Below, in pieces: positions 5,837 through 11,738 of a stretch of 11,738 nucleotides of DNA. Both the position numbers and the translations under genes were made by a program. The stretch's first letter is position 1. Every line of letters starts with the position of its first letter. The notes under the pieces are model-generated. The model saw only the letters and a list, made by a program, of their open reading frames with translations, had not been told where the DNA came from and did no database searches. Source of the DNA: an uncultured Campylobacter sp. (lineage in GTDB: Bacteria > Campylobacterota > Campylobacteria > Campylobacterales > Campylobacteraceae); NCBI RefSeq assembly GCF_938045205.1, contig NZ_CALIMY010000149.1, positions 1 through 11,738 on the forward strand, in the 5' to 3' direction.

Positions 5837-6250
5837 TTATTCGCCCTCTTTGGCTGCTTCTTCAGGCTCTTTTGGCTCTACCGGCGCTTTTGGCTCGCGC
5901 TCTTTTTTCGCAGGGCTTAGTTTGATGCCTTTGCTTAGCTTGTCCCAAGCGGAAATTTCGCGCTTAGTCTCATATTTGACGGTCAAAAATCTAATGATAT
6001 CTTCGGTGATGCGCAGATTTCTAACAAGTTCGGAGATCAAGCTCGGCTCGGCCTTAAAATAGATTACGAAATAAACTCCGCGCTCATATTTATCGATCTT
6101 ATAGGCTAGCTTTCTAGCGCCCATTTCGATTACGGAAGCGATCTCTCCGCCGTTTTTGGTTATGATTTCTTTGACGAAATCGACTTTTGTTTTAACTTCA
6201 TCGTCGGTAAGCGTGGGCTTAACGATGAATAAAACCTCGTAGTTTCTCAT
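5837..6250 (-). CDS. rpsF: 30S ribosomal protein S6
   Basis: S6 is a 30S platform protein that pairs with S18. The 137-residue product opens MRNYEVLFIVKPTL and contains the family blocks MGARKLAYKIDKYERGVYFV (43-62, where most homologues have W-G in place of M-G) and LRITEDIIRFLTVKYE (79-94). The last 27 residues form a Lys/Pro/Glu-rich tail (KAPVEPKEPEEAAKEGE), probably disordered. The start is clear: ATG at 6250 with AAGGAG (6261-6256) 5 nt upstream. An 84-nt gap separates it from holA and holds a structured leader and a possible promoter, so the ribosomal part can probably be expressed apart from rnr-holA. It is first of the rpsF-ssb-rpsR set, and S6 with S18 may repress this leader. Confidence 0.98.
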   Translation of the reverse strand: MRNYEVLFIVKPTLTDDEVKTKVDFVKEIITKNGGEIASVIEMGARKLAYKIDKYERGVYFVIYFKAEPSLISELVRNLRITEDIIRFLTVKYETKREISAWDKLSKGIKLSPAKKEREPKAPVEPKEPEEAAKEGE

Positions 6251-6272
6251 AAATTCTCCTTATGGATTTTAG

Positions 6273-6297
6273 CTCGCAAACAGCGTCTGCGGGCAAG
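6273..6297 (-). promoter_or_regulatory. Possible S6:S18-binding leader hairpin upstream of rpsF
   Basis: In the leftward RNA, CTTGC (6297-6293) pairs with GCGAG (6277-6273, one G-U), enclosing a CCG (6292-6290) opposite UUU (6280-6278). An inner 3-bp CAG/CUG stem follows with an ACG loop. Two helices separated by an internal loop carrying CCG is the layout described for the S6:S18 autoregulatory motif, which mimics the 16S rRNA binding site. It ends 22 nt before the rpsF start, close to the ribosome binding site. A competing CGCA/TGCG pairing exists, so the fold is inferred. Confidence 0.45.
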
Positions 6298-6299
6298 GA

Positions 6300-6318
6300 T
6301 TTTGCAAAAAATGCAAAA
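6300..6318 (-). promoter_or_regulatory. Second hairpin in the holA-rpsF gap
   Basis: TTTTGCA and TGCAAAA form a perfect 7-bp inverted repeat around five A residues (five T in the leftward RNA). It lies just upstream of the CCG hairpin and 16 nt past the holA stop. It could attenuate read-through from holA or be part of the leader; it has no T run typical of a terminator. Confidence 0.35.
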
Positions 6319-6320
6319 GG

Positions 6321-6326
6321 ATATTA
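6321..6326 (-). promoter_or_regulatory. Candidate -10 box for rpsF
   Basis: Leftward TAATAT preceded by ATTTTAG sits about 70 nt before the rpsF ATG and upstream of both leader hairpins, so a transcript from here would include them. There is no clear -35, and AT-rich hexamers are common in this genome, so support is modest. Confidence 0.3.
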
Positions 6327-6334
6327 CTAAAATT

Positions 6335-7339
6335 TCACTTAATGTTTGCTTTTTGCCCGAGCGAACTCAGTAACATGCGCTGCAACCTCAAAAACGACGC
6401 GAGCAAAAGCTCATCCTTCGCCGCATTCTTTTCGCTTTTGAGTTCAAATTCCAAATCGTTTAAGTGAGCGAAAATTTTATAAAAAGTCCGTGTAGAAAAG
6501 TTGGTGGCGTAGCGCTGCATCTGTGCGGCCACGGAAGGGGGCGGCTGGTAGCCTAAAACCGCCTTAAAATCAAATCTGCCGTTTATTTTCACGTAAGCGT
6601 GAAGTCTAAAAATTCTATAAATAAGGCGGTAGAAATAATTTATCAGCTCCATCTCGTTGTATCCGCCGCCCAGAGCCATTTTGTAAAAATCTACGCGAAA
6701 ATCGCAAAGGCTGAAAATTTTATCAAAAAGCTCGTCGTAGCTCACCTCGCTAAGGCCATAAACCATCAAATTTACGTTTTGCAGGCTAAGCTCGAGCCCC
6801 AGACTTGCAAATTTCTCTATCTCGCTCGCGCTCAGGCTCAGGCTTTCGTTGTGTATGGCGTAGATCCTACTAAGTGCGGCGGTGTTTGCAAAAAGCCCGC
6901 ACATCTCGCATTTTTGCGCAAGCAGCGCTATGGCTTCGTTTACGCCAGAGGGTTTGAAAAACCTGACCTCGTTTCGTTCAAATTCCTTGATAAAATCCGC
7001 ACTAACCGAAATTTCGCTATCGTTTAGCTCGTAAATTAGATGGTTATTCGCGTCCGCCTTGCACAGCGCGATGAGCCTTCGCAACTCCTCTTTTTTGATG
7101 AGCGAGGCGGTTTTGATATGAAGCGTGTTGCTGCCGCCAAAAAGCGAGGGCTCCAAAAAGCTTCGCGCCGCATCAAAATCATACTCTAAAAAATACAAAC
7201 TCAAAAAATTTTCCGAGGCGTAAATTTGCTTCAATCGCTGCGCGTAAAGCTCGTTTGAAAAATCGTCTCCGCCGCGCAAAAGCACGAAATTCGGCACCCT
7301 GCCGCTTGCGATAAGCCCGTCAAATTCTTTCCTATACAT
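6335..7339 (-). CDS. holA: DNA polymerase III delta subunit
   Basis: The delta subunit opens the sliding clamp as part of the clamp-loader complex. The family is poorly conserved, so the call rests on weak motifs plus context. The 334-residue product starts with Y-R-K-E-F and then FVLLRGGDDFSNELYAQRLK (18-37), the usual 'yll.G.d.fl' opening. It continues with LFGGSNTLHIK (66-76), a predicted helical middle region (NVNLMVYGLSEVSYDELFDK, 188-207), and GYQPPPSVAAQMQRYA (263-278), matching the C-terminal collar pattern 'G..P..v......A'. Length fits the family (about 340). Its ATG shares one base with the rnr stop (TGATG), implying coupled translation. The rnr-holA-rpsF-ssb-rpsR order matches what I recall for H. 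pylori HP1248 to HP1244, which supports the assignment. Confidence 0.88.
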   Translation of the reverse strand: MYRKEFDGLIASGRVPNFVLLRGGDDFSNELYAQRLKQIYASENFLSLYFLEYDFDAARSFLEPSLFGGSNTLHIKTASLIKKEELRRLIALCKADANNHLIYELNDSEISVSADFIKEFERNEVRFFKPSGVNEAIALLAQKCEMCGLFANTAALSRIYAIHNESLSLSASEIEKFASLGLELSLQNVNLMVYGLSEVSYDELFDKIFSLCDFRVDFYKMALGGGYNEMELINYFYRLIYRIFRLHAYVKINGRFDFKAVLGYQPPPSVAAQMQRYATNFSTRTFYKIFAHLNDLEFELKSEKNAAKDELLLASFLRLQRMLLSSLGQKANIK

Positions 7340-9261
7340 CAGATTTTCTTTACCACCCTGCCTAAGATCACTCCGCTAGCGATGTTTGCTTCCGTAAGCT
7401 CGACTAGCACGGGCGTTAAAATGTCGCCGGCGAAATTTGAAATCAAAATTTTAGCTCCCTTTAGCTTGTCGTCGAGCTTTGCGGTGACGGAATTTCCGTT
7501 TTCGTCGATGTAGCAGCGAAATTTTTTGCCCAAATTTTCCGCGGCCCAGCGCGCAAATTTTCGGTCCATAAAATCAAACGCGACCTTATCCGCCTCGCGC
7601 TCAAGCTCATTTAGCCGCGCACACGTCGCGTCTATGTTTAAAAGCAGGTAATTATAAAATTTCTCATCCCCCCTCATCTGCGCCTTTAGCAATCGGTGCA
7701 AAATGAGATCGGAATAGCGCCTAATCGGGCTTGTGAAGTGCGTGTAGTTATCAAATCCGAGCCCGAAGTGCCCGCGCGATTCGGATGCGTATTCGGCGCG
7801 CTTTTGAGCCTTGATGATGAGCTTATCGACCTCCTCGCGGATCCCCATGGCATCGGCTTGAGCCTGGATTTCGCCGATCATTTTAGCAAGGTTGTTCTGA
7901 TACGGCGCGTCGATGCCGAACAGCGCCAGATCGTCAAGCAGCGCGTAAATTTTTTTAAGCTCCGCCGAGCCGTGATTTCTAAAAATACCCCGCTCGATGC
8001 GCGCCGCAGCGGCTTTGTTGGCTAGCAGCATACAATCCTCGATGAGCTTGTGCGACGGAGTGTCGGTCTCAAAGCGAGTGGAGCTTATAAAACCGCGCTC
8101 ATCAAGCGTGATGCGAAGCTCCTTGGTGCGGAAATCAAATCCGCGCTTCAGCCTCGCGCGGCGCAGTCGCTCGCAAATTTCATTAAGCGGCAAGAGCCAG
8201 TTTAAAATTTCAGGCTCGCGCGCCTTGCGGGTACGTAAAATTTCATCGACCTCGTCGTAATTGTAGCGGCGCTTTGATCTTATGATCGCTTCGAAAAACT
8301 CCTCTTTTTGCGGGTTTAAATTTTCATCCAAAGAGATTTTAAAAACAAAGGCTAGCCTCGGCAGATTTGGCATCAGCGAGCAGATATTTTCGCTAAGCTC
8401 GCGCGGTAGCATCGGCACGGAGCGGTGCGGGAAGTAAATCGAAAAACCGCGAAATTTCGCCTCCTTATCGATCGGCGAGTATTCGCTTACATATTCGCTC
8501 ACATCGGCAATCGCGACGTAAAGCGTGCGCTCTTTTACGTCAAAATAGATCGCGTCGTCGAAGTCCTTGGCGTCGATAGGATCGATGGTGCAAAAGGGCA
8601 GATGCTGCAAATCCACGCGCTGCGGATACAGCGCCCCGTCCACTTCGCTGCCGAAGCTTGCGGCCTGCTGCTTGCACGCTTCGTTAAATTCGTCGTTTTT
8701 ATCATAGATCGCTAAAGAAATTTTCTCATCGACGAAGGGATCGGCTAAGTTTCCGATCACCTCGGTAATTTCGTTCGTTAGATTATCGATCTTTAAAAGG
8801 GTATTCGGCGGCAGTTGCTTTAGCGATTTTTGCGTGGCTTTGAGCGGATTTGCGAGGCCGGTTTTAACGTTCACGCCTAAAATTTCGCGCCCGAAGCTTT
8901 TGGTATAAACCACGCTCGTTAAAAATGCGGGCTTGACGCACATCAGCACTTTTGCGTGCAGGCGGGACTTTCTTGAGCTTAAAATTTTTGCTAGGATCAG
9001 ATCGCCCAGATGCACGCCGCTTAAATATCTGTTTTCGATGATGAGATCTGCCTTGAAGCGATCATCGAAGCTTTGTAGATAGCCCGTACCGTCGCGCGCG
9101 ATGTCGAGCCTGCCGAAAACATAGCCGTCGTTTAGATAGAGCTTGCCTTTGTGCGCGCTGATGGCGCCGATATTTAGGAGGTTACGCACGAGCTCCTTTT
9201 GCTCGCCGCTAAGATCCCTTTCAAATACGCCCGAGTTAAAGGCGCGCAGGAACTCTTTCAT
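7339..9261 (-). CDS. rnr: Ribonuclease R (RNB-family 3'-5' exoribonuclease), short form
   Basis: RNase R degrades structured RNA processively from the 3' end, in mRNA decay and rRNA quality control. The 640 residues are much shorter than E. coli RNase R (813) but near the H. pylori length. An OB/cold-shock-like region lies at about 40-110 (YVFGRLDIARDGTGY). The RNB catalytic domain spans about 215-525, with TIDPIDAKDFDDAI (225-238) supplying the metal-binding Asp227, 233, 235 and 236. RGFSIYFPHRSVPMLP (271-286) and HFTSPIRRYSDLILHR (508-523) are also intact. The C-terminal 60-70 residues are a weak S1-like region, and the basic tail of the E. coli enzyme is absent. The start overlaps the upstream gene's stop by ATGA; a weak AAAGG lies about 11 nt upstream. 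The end overlaps holA. All catalytic positions are present, so the enzyme should be active. Confidence 0.97.
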   Translation of the reverse strand: MKEFLRAFNSGVFERDLSGEQKELVRNLLNIGAISAHKGKLYLNDGYVFGRLDIARDGTGYLQSFDDRFKADLIIENRYLSGVHLGDLILAKILSSRKSRLHAKVLMCVKPAFLTSVVYTKSFGREILGVNVKTGLANPLKATQKSLKQLPPNTLLKIDNLTNEITEVIGNLADPFVDEKISLAIYDKNDEFNEACKQQAASFGSEVDGALYPQRVDLQHLPFCTIDPIDAKDFDDAIYFDVKERTLYVAIADVSEYVSEYSPIDKEAKFRGFSIYFPHRSVPMLPRELSENICSLMPNLPRLAFVFKISLDENLNPQKEEFFEAIIRSKRRYNYDEVDEILRTRKAREPEILNWLLPLNEICERLRRARLKRGFDFRTKELRITLDERGFISSTRFETDTPSHKLIEDCMLLANKAAAARIERGIFRNHGSAELKKIYALLDDLALFGIDAPYQNNLAKMIGEIQAQADAMGIREEVDKLIIKAQKRAEYASESRGHFGLGFDNYTHFTSPIRRYSDLILHRLLKAQMRGDEKFYNYLLLNIDATCARLNELEREADKVAFDFMDRKFARWAAENLGKKFRCYIDENGNSVTAKLDDKLKGAKILISNFAGDILTPVLVELTEANIASGVILGRVVKKI

Positions 9262-10478
9262 ATCGAAATTTCGCCTTTAGCCTCTAAAAACGCCTCCTGC
9301 TCGAAGCCAAACTCGACTAGTAAATTTAAAGCGTTGTCGATGCTAAGCTCGTCAAAGTGATGATAGATATTGACCGCGGTTTTGGCGATCTTTAGCATCG
9401 CGTAGCGGGATTTGTTCTCAAAAGGCGCGTCGTCCGGGGCGTTTGAATACAGCGCGTCCTGCGCGATCTGCTCTAGCCCGAAATGCGCAAATAGCGCGTG
9501 CGAGACGCTTTCGCGGTTCGTGCCGCTAAATTCCATCTCCACGTCGGTAAAATCCTGCGGGAAGATCGAGCCTTTGATGGCGTGGTAAAATTCCTCCGCC
9601 TTGCCCGCCGCGCACACTTGCTCGTCGATAAAAACCCGCCCGAACTCCACTAAAATCACGCTTGAGAGGATACTTTGCTCAATCTGCGGGTAGGATTTGA
9701 TCCACGAAAACATAAGCAGATTTCGCAGCAGCGAGACCTGCGTGAGCTTTTCGCGATCGATGCGATACGCCTGCAGGCTCGGCTTTAGCATCTCGTCAAA
9801 TACCGCGAATAGAAAAAACGCCCGCATCTGCTCGCGCCCGTAAAGCTCAAACGCTCGCTGTAAATTTAGCGTTTTTAGTGCCGCGGCGCCCTGCTCCTGC
9901 GCCTTCTCCCATTCTTGCCCCTGTTTTTGCTGCTGCGCTTGTATCGGCTCTCGTCTATGCGCTCGTTCGGCTTGCGCGGAAATGCTCGAACCTAGCGCGC
10001 AATCAGCTCTCGCAGCGGCGTGCTGATTTTGCCGCTGCGTATCGCTTGCTGCTTGCGAGAGGTTAAATTTAAAATTCTCGTCGCTGCAATTTACGCCGTT
10101 TGCGCCGTTTGGATGATTAAATTTAAGAATGTCGCCCTGCCCTGCTAAGTCTGTGCCTTTTTTCTCGCTCGAGGTGCACTCGTTTTGCCGCCACTCGTCT
10201 GCGGCGTCTTGCAGGCCGCATCCTATGGGCTTCGTACTTTGGGGATCGCACTGCTCATCCGCGGCACCGAAATTTTGCCTCGCGAGCTCCTCGACGCTAA
10301 ATTTAGACAAACCGCAAAAGGCTAAATCTAAAATTTTATCCGCAAAGGGGGTGTTTTTTGAAATTTGCAAAGCGAGCCTGACATCCGAAACATCCGCGTC
10401 AAACGATGCTAAAATTTTTAAAATTTCATTGCTAAAGCCCGCGAGCGCGCCTATTTTTTGGGTTATAAATTTATTCAT
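9258..10478 (-). CDS. HDOD-like regulatory protein split by a low-complexity insertion
   Basis: The 406-residue product reads as an HDOD domain in two parts. Residues 1-65 carry the opening helices (EILKILASFDADVSDVRLAL, then ISKNTPFADKILDLAF, 39-54, like 'I..DP.l...lL..aN'). Residues 201-373 continue it: LNLQRAFELYGREQMRAFFL (204-223, like 'i..Ai..LG...l..l'), LRNLLMFSWI (251-260), SVILVEFGRVF (273-283, like 'f..GLLHdiG'), and SVSHALFAHFGLEQIAQDAL (324-343, like 'vg..ll..W.lp..i...i'). Between them, residues about 66-199 are Gln/Ala/Glu/Asp-rich low complexity with six scattered Cys. HDOD proteins are non-catalytic HD relatives tied to signalling or motility; the role here is unknown. I chose ATG 10478 over the TTG at 10511 because that TTG lies in a strong -10 box. 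The gene overlaps rnr by ATGA and heads the leftward operon. Confidence 0.75.
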   Translation of the reverse strand: MNKFITQKIGALAGFSNEILKILASFDADVSDVRLALQISKNTPFADKILDLAFCGLSKFSVEELARQNFGAADEQCDPQSTKPIGCGLQDAADEWRQNECTSSEKKGTDLAGQGDILKFNHPNGANGVNCSDENFKFNLSQAASDTQRQNQHAAARADCALGSSISAQAERAHRREPIQAQQQKQGQEWEKAQEQGAAALKTLNLQRAFELYGREQMRAFFLFAVFDEMLKPSLQAYRIDREKLTQVSLLRNLLMFSWIKSYPQIEQSILSSVILVEFGRVFIDEQVCAAGKAEEFYHAIKGSIFPQDFTDVEMEFSGTNRESVSHALFAHFGLEQIAQDALYSNAPDDAPFENKSRYAMLKIAKTAVNIYHHFDELSIDNALNLLVEFGFEQEAFLEAKGEISI

Positions 10479-10510
10479 TTTAAAAAGCCGTTCAATATAA
10501 ATTTCGCACA

Positions 10511-10539
10511 ATCATATCAAATTTTAACTCAAATTGCAA
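10511..10539 (-). promoter_or_regulatory. Sigma-70 promoter of the HDOD-rnr-holA operon
   Basis: Leftward, TTGCAA (10539-10534) and TATGAT (10516-10511) are separated by exactly 17 nt, a near-consensus sigma-70 promoter. Transcription should start near 10504, leaving a leader of roughly 25 nt before the ATG at 10478. This also argues against translation starting at the TTG at 10511. Confidence 0.6.
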
Positions 10540-10671
10540 AGCAAAACACCGCCGTTGCGTCTAAATTCCGCTTCAGCTCGCAGGCTTTTGAAGTGCTTTT
10601 TTTACGCCTGAAAATCGCAAATCAACCTGCATCTTGTCGCAGCGGCAAAACCGAAATTTCACTTGCTGTTT

Positions 10672-10679
10672 TATAAAAT
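10672..10679 (+). promoter_or_regulatory. Candidate -10 box for the AT-rich membrane gene
   Basis: TATAAAAT lies 21 nt before the ATG at 10701. A second possible -10, TATAGAAT, overlaps the ATG itself (10695-10702); if that one is used, translation would have to start downstream, for example at TTG 10734. No -35 is evident for either. Confidence 0.35.
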
Positions 10680-10700
10680 TTTAATCCCCTTTCGTATAGA

Positions 10701-11522
10701 ATGCATCGAAATTCCGTTTATAAAGAGCTAAATTTGGATAAATTTAAAGCCGGTGCTGCGCTAAGGAAAGAAGAGACTAGGGACTACGACAAAGAGCCAC
10801 TAGTTTTGCGGGATTATTCTGGCTTTGCTTTGATTTTACATTATTTGTTTATTTTGATATTTTGGATTACTGCTTCCGGGTTTTGCATTAGTTGCTTAGA
10901 CGATTTTGAAAGCGGTATTTTAGATTTTGACGACACAAAACAAACGATAATAAAATTTGGCTTTGCGATAGTTGCATTTTTGATATTTGATTGTTTTAAT
11001 ATTATAAATTTAAAGAAAAAATATACCTATTTTTATAATTCAAAAGTTGCATATTATGATCAAAATTTTAAAGAAATTAGCAGTGAAGATATAATATTTA
11101 ACAACGACACAACCTTTAAGGCAATCTGGTTTTTAGATATGATATTTTCAAGTATTTTTGGTAAGGTATTTTTGGTTAGTTTTTTCATAATTAGCTTTAT
11201 TAAAGGAACCTTTGGCATATCTTTAATAGGTGTATTACTTTTAATATTTATATTATTGTTTGCGGAATTTTTAGAAATTATAGTTTTTTTGGTAATTTAT
11301 AGATATGAAAATAAAAGTTTTAAAAATTTTTGGAAAATATTTCCAAAATTTCAAATAAATCTTGAATACGCAGAAGACATACATTGGTCTGATTATAGGC
11401 GAAATAACGAAAGACTTTATTCTATACATATATTTTCTTTCAATGAAGAAAATTACGATAAGGTAAGAGATTATATTTTTACAGTCTTTAATATAGATAT
11501 AAATAAAAATTTAAGCAAATAA
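10701..11522 (+). CDS. AT-rich four-helix membrane protein of unknown family
   Basis: I do not recognise this 273-residue protein. Residues 1-40 are charged and soluble (KEETRDYDKEPLVLRDYS, 23-40). Four hydrophobic segments follow at about 42-65, 83-100, 151-169 and 172-200, and a soluble C-terminal region of about 70 residues is rich in aromatic and charged residues (EYAEDIHWSDYRRNNERLYS, 222-241). No enzyme motif or signal peptide is visible. From about 10800 the DNA is strikingly poorer in G+C than the genes to its left, suggesting horizontal acquisition. The ATG at 10701 lacks a good ribosome binding site; TTG at 10734, with AAAGAG 6 nt before it, would give a 262-residue form and is a fair alternative. 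A broken gene with its own ribosome binding site starts 24 nt after the stop. That pairing suggests, without proving, an immunity protein beside a decayed effector. Confidence 0.72.
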   Translation: MHRNSVYKELNLDKFKAGAALRKEETRDYDKEPLVLRDYSGFALILHYLFILIFWITASGFCISCLDDFESGILDFDDTKQTIIKFGFAIVAFLIFDCFNIINLKKKYTYFYNSKVAYYDQNFKEISSEDIIFNNDTTFKAIWFLDMIFSSIFGKVFLVSFFIISFIKGTFGISLIGVLLLIFILLFAEFLEIIVFLVIYRYENKSFKNFWKIFPKFQINLEYAEDIHWSDYRRNNERLYSIHIFSFNEENYDKVRDYIFTVFNIDINKNLSK

Positions 11523-11546
11523 CATTTTTTTGATAAAGGATAAAAA

Positions 11547-11738
11547 ATGAGAAAGTTTGAGGCGCTAAAAACATATGCAGAGCTAGCATGGGCGGGGTAT
11601 AGGGGATTGAACAATTAACAAGCTGTGGTACAAAAAAGACTGCCATGGATTTTGGGTTAACTGAGGGTTAATTCAGATCAAATAGATCCAAATATCAAAT
11701 TTGCAAATTTAAATTTACTTGTTGCTTGAATTTAAAAG
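11547..11738 (+). pseudogene. Broken gene: intact first 24 codons, then in-frame stops
   Basis: AAAGGA lies 6 nt before an ATG at 11547, a good start signal. The frame reads 23 residues, MRKFEALKTYAELAWAGY and five more, to TAA at 11616-11618. The same frame continues with a 13-codon open piece to TAA 11658-11660 and a 22-codon piece (including SDQIDPNIKFANLNLLVA) to TGA. Another frame over the gap reads AMDFGLTEG before a stop. The N-terminal 'ALKTYAELAWAGY' resembles the opening of Campylobacter lipase-like putative effector proteins ('YAxLAxASY') as I recall them; this is a weak memory-based link. The most likely reading is a gene reduced by deletion and frameshift to scraps of its start. 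The window ends before any recovery could be seen. Alternatively the 23-residue ORF is a real small protein. Confidence 0.4.

Noticed and set aside
6599..7027. 142-codon plus-strand open frame opposite holA
   Set aside because: Antisense to holA with no start signal or motif; shadow frame.
7696..8715. Three plus-strand open frames opposite rnr
   Set aside because: All are antisense to the conserved RNB domain and show no protein-like motif.
9878..10500. Two plus-strand open frames opposite the HDOD-like gene insert
   Set aside because: They mirror the low-complexity insert on the other strand. I considered whether they mark an inserted gene, but they are short, compositionally odd and lack start signals.
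10478..10511. TTG 10511 as the start of the HDOD-like protein
   Set aside because: The TTG lies at the edge of a near-consensus -10 box, so transcription would begin downstream of it; ATG 10478 is preferred.
10458..10676. 72-codon plus-strand open frame with TTG start between the divergent genes
   Set aside because: It covers the promoter and start of the HDOD-like gene, has no ribosome binding site and no recognisable features.
1..11738. CRISPR arrays, tRNA or rRNA genes, transposases
   Set aside because: No regularly spaced repeats, cloverleaf-like segments, rRNA motifs or transposase motifs were seen by eye on either strand.

Overview
The window is chromosomal DNA from a Campylobacterota bacterium, most likely a relatively GC-rich Campylobacter of the oral group (C. 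gracilis, C. showae and C. rectus are the kind I have in mind; the species is inference). The reasons are the tatB-tatC-queA order known from C. jejuni, the rnr-holA-rpsF-ssb-rpsR order known from Helicobacter pylori, the short form of RNase R, and the constant use of AAATTT/AAAATTTT runs inside otherwise G+C-balanced genes. No tRNA, rRNA, CRISPR array or transposase was seen.

Layout. Bases 1-3623 read rightward: the low-complexity C-terminal tail of a protein that should be TatB, then tatC (Sec-independent folded-protein export), queA (queuosine tRNA modification), a membrane-anchored protein that looks like a degenerate histidine-kinase ATPase domain fused to a pseudo-receiver domain, and a small unrecognised gene. 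The genes from tatC to the pseudo-receiver protein overlap or nearly touch, so they look like one transcription unit.

Bases 3624-4540 are a decayed zone between convergent units. They hold hairpins, a leftward open frame with a peptidoglycan-binding domain cut off from its membrane segment by one in-frame TAA, and an overlapping hydrophobic small ORF with no normal start codon. A leftward zinc-ribbon/two-helix membrane protein with its own promoter and strong ribosome binding site follows (4538-4834).

Bases 10478-4947 read leftward as a housekeeping cluster: an HDOD-like protein whose domain is split by about 130 low-complexity residues, rnr, holA, then rpsF-ssb-rpsR. The first three genes are translationally coupled (ATGA and TGATG overlaps). 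The rpsF leader holds a hairpin with a CCG internal loop that resembles the known S6:S18 autoregulatory RNA motif. A hairpin closes the unit just after rpsR.

From about 10680 to the end the composition turns sharply AT-rich. This part holds a four-helix membrane protein of unknown family and, just downstream, the first 24 codons of a gene that breaks off in stops. It looks like recently acquired, partly decayed accessory DNA. The strongest leads for something undescribed are the pseudo-kinase/pseudo-receiver protein, the split HDOD protein, and this membrane-protein plus broken-gene pair, which could be an orphaned immunity gene (speculative).
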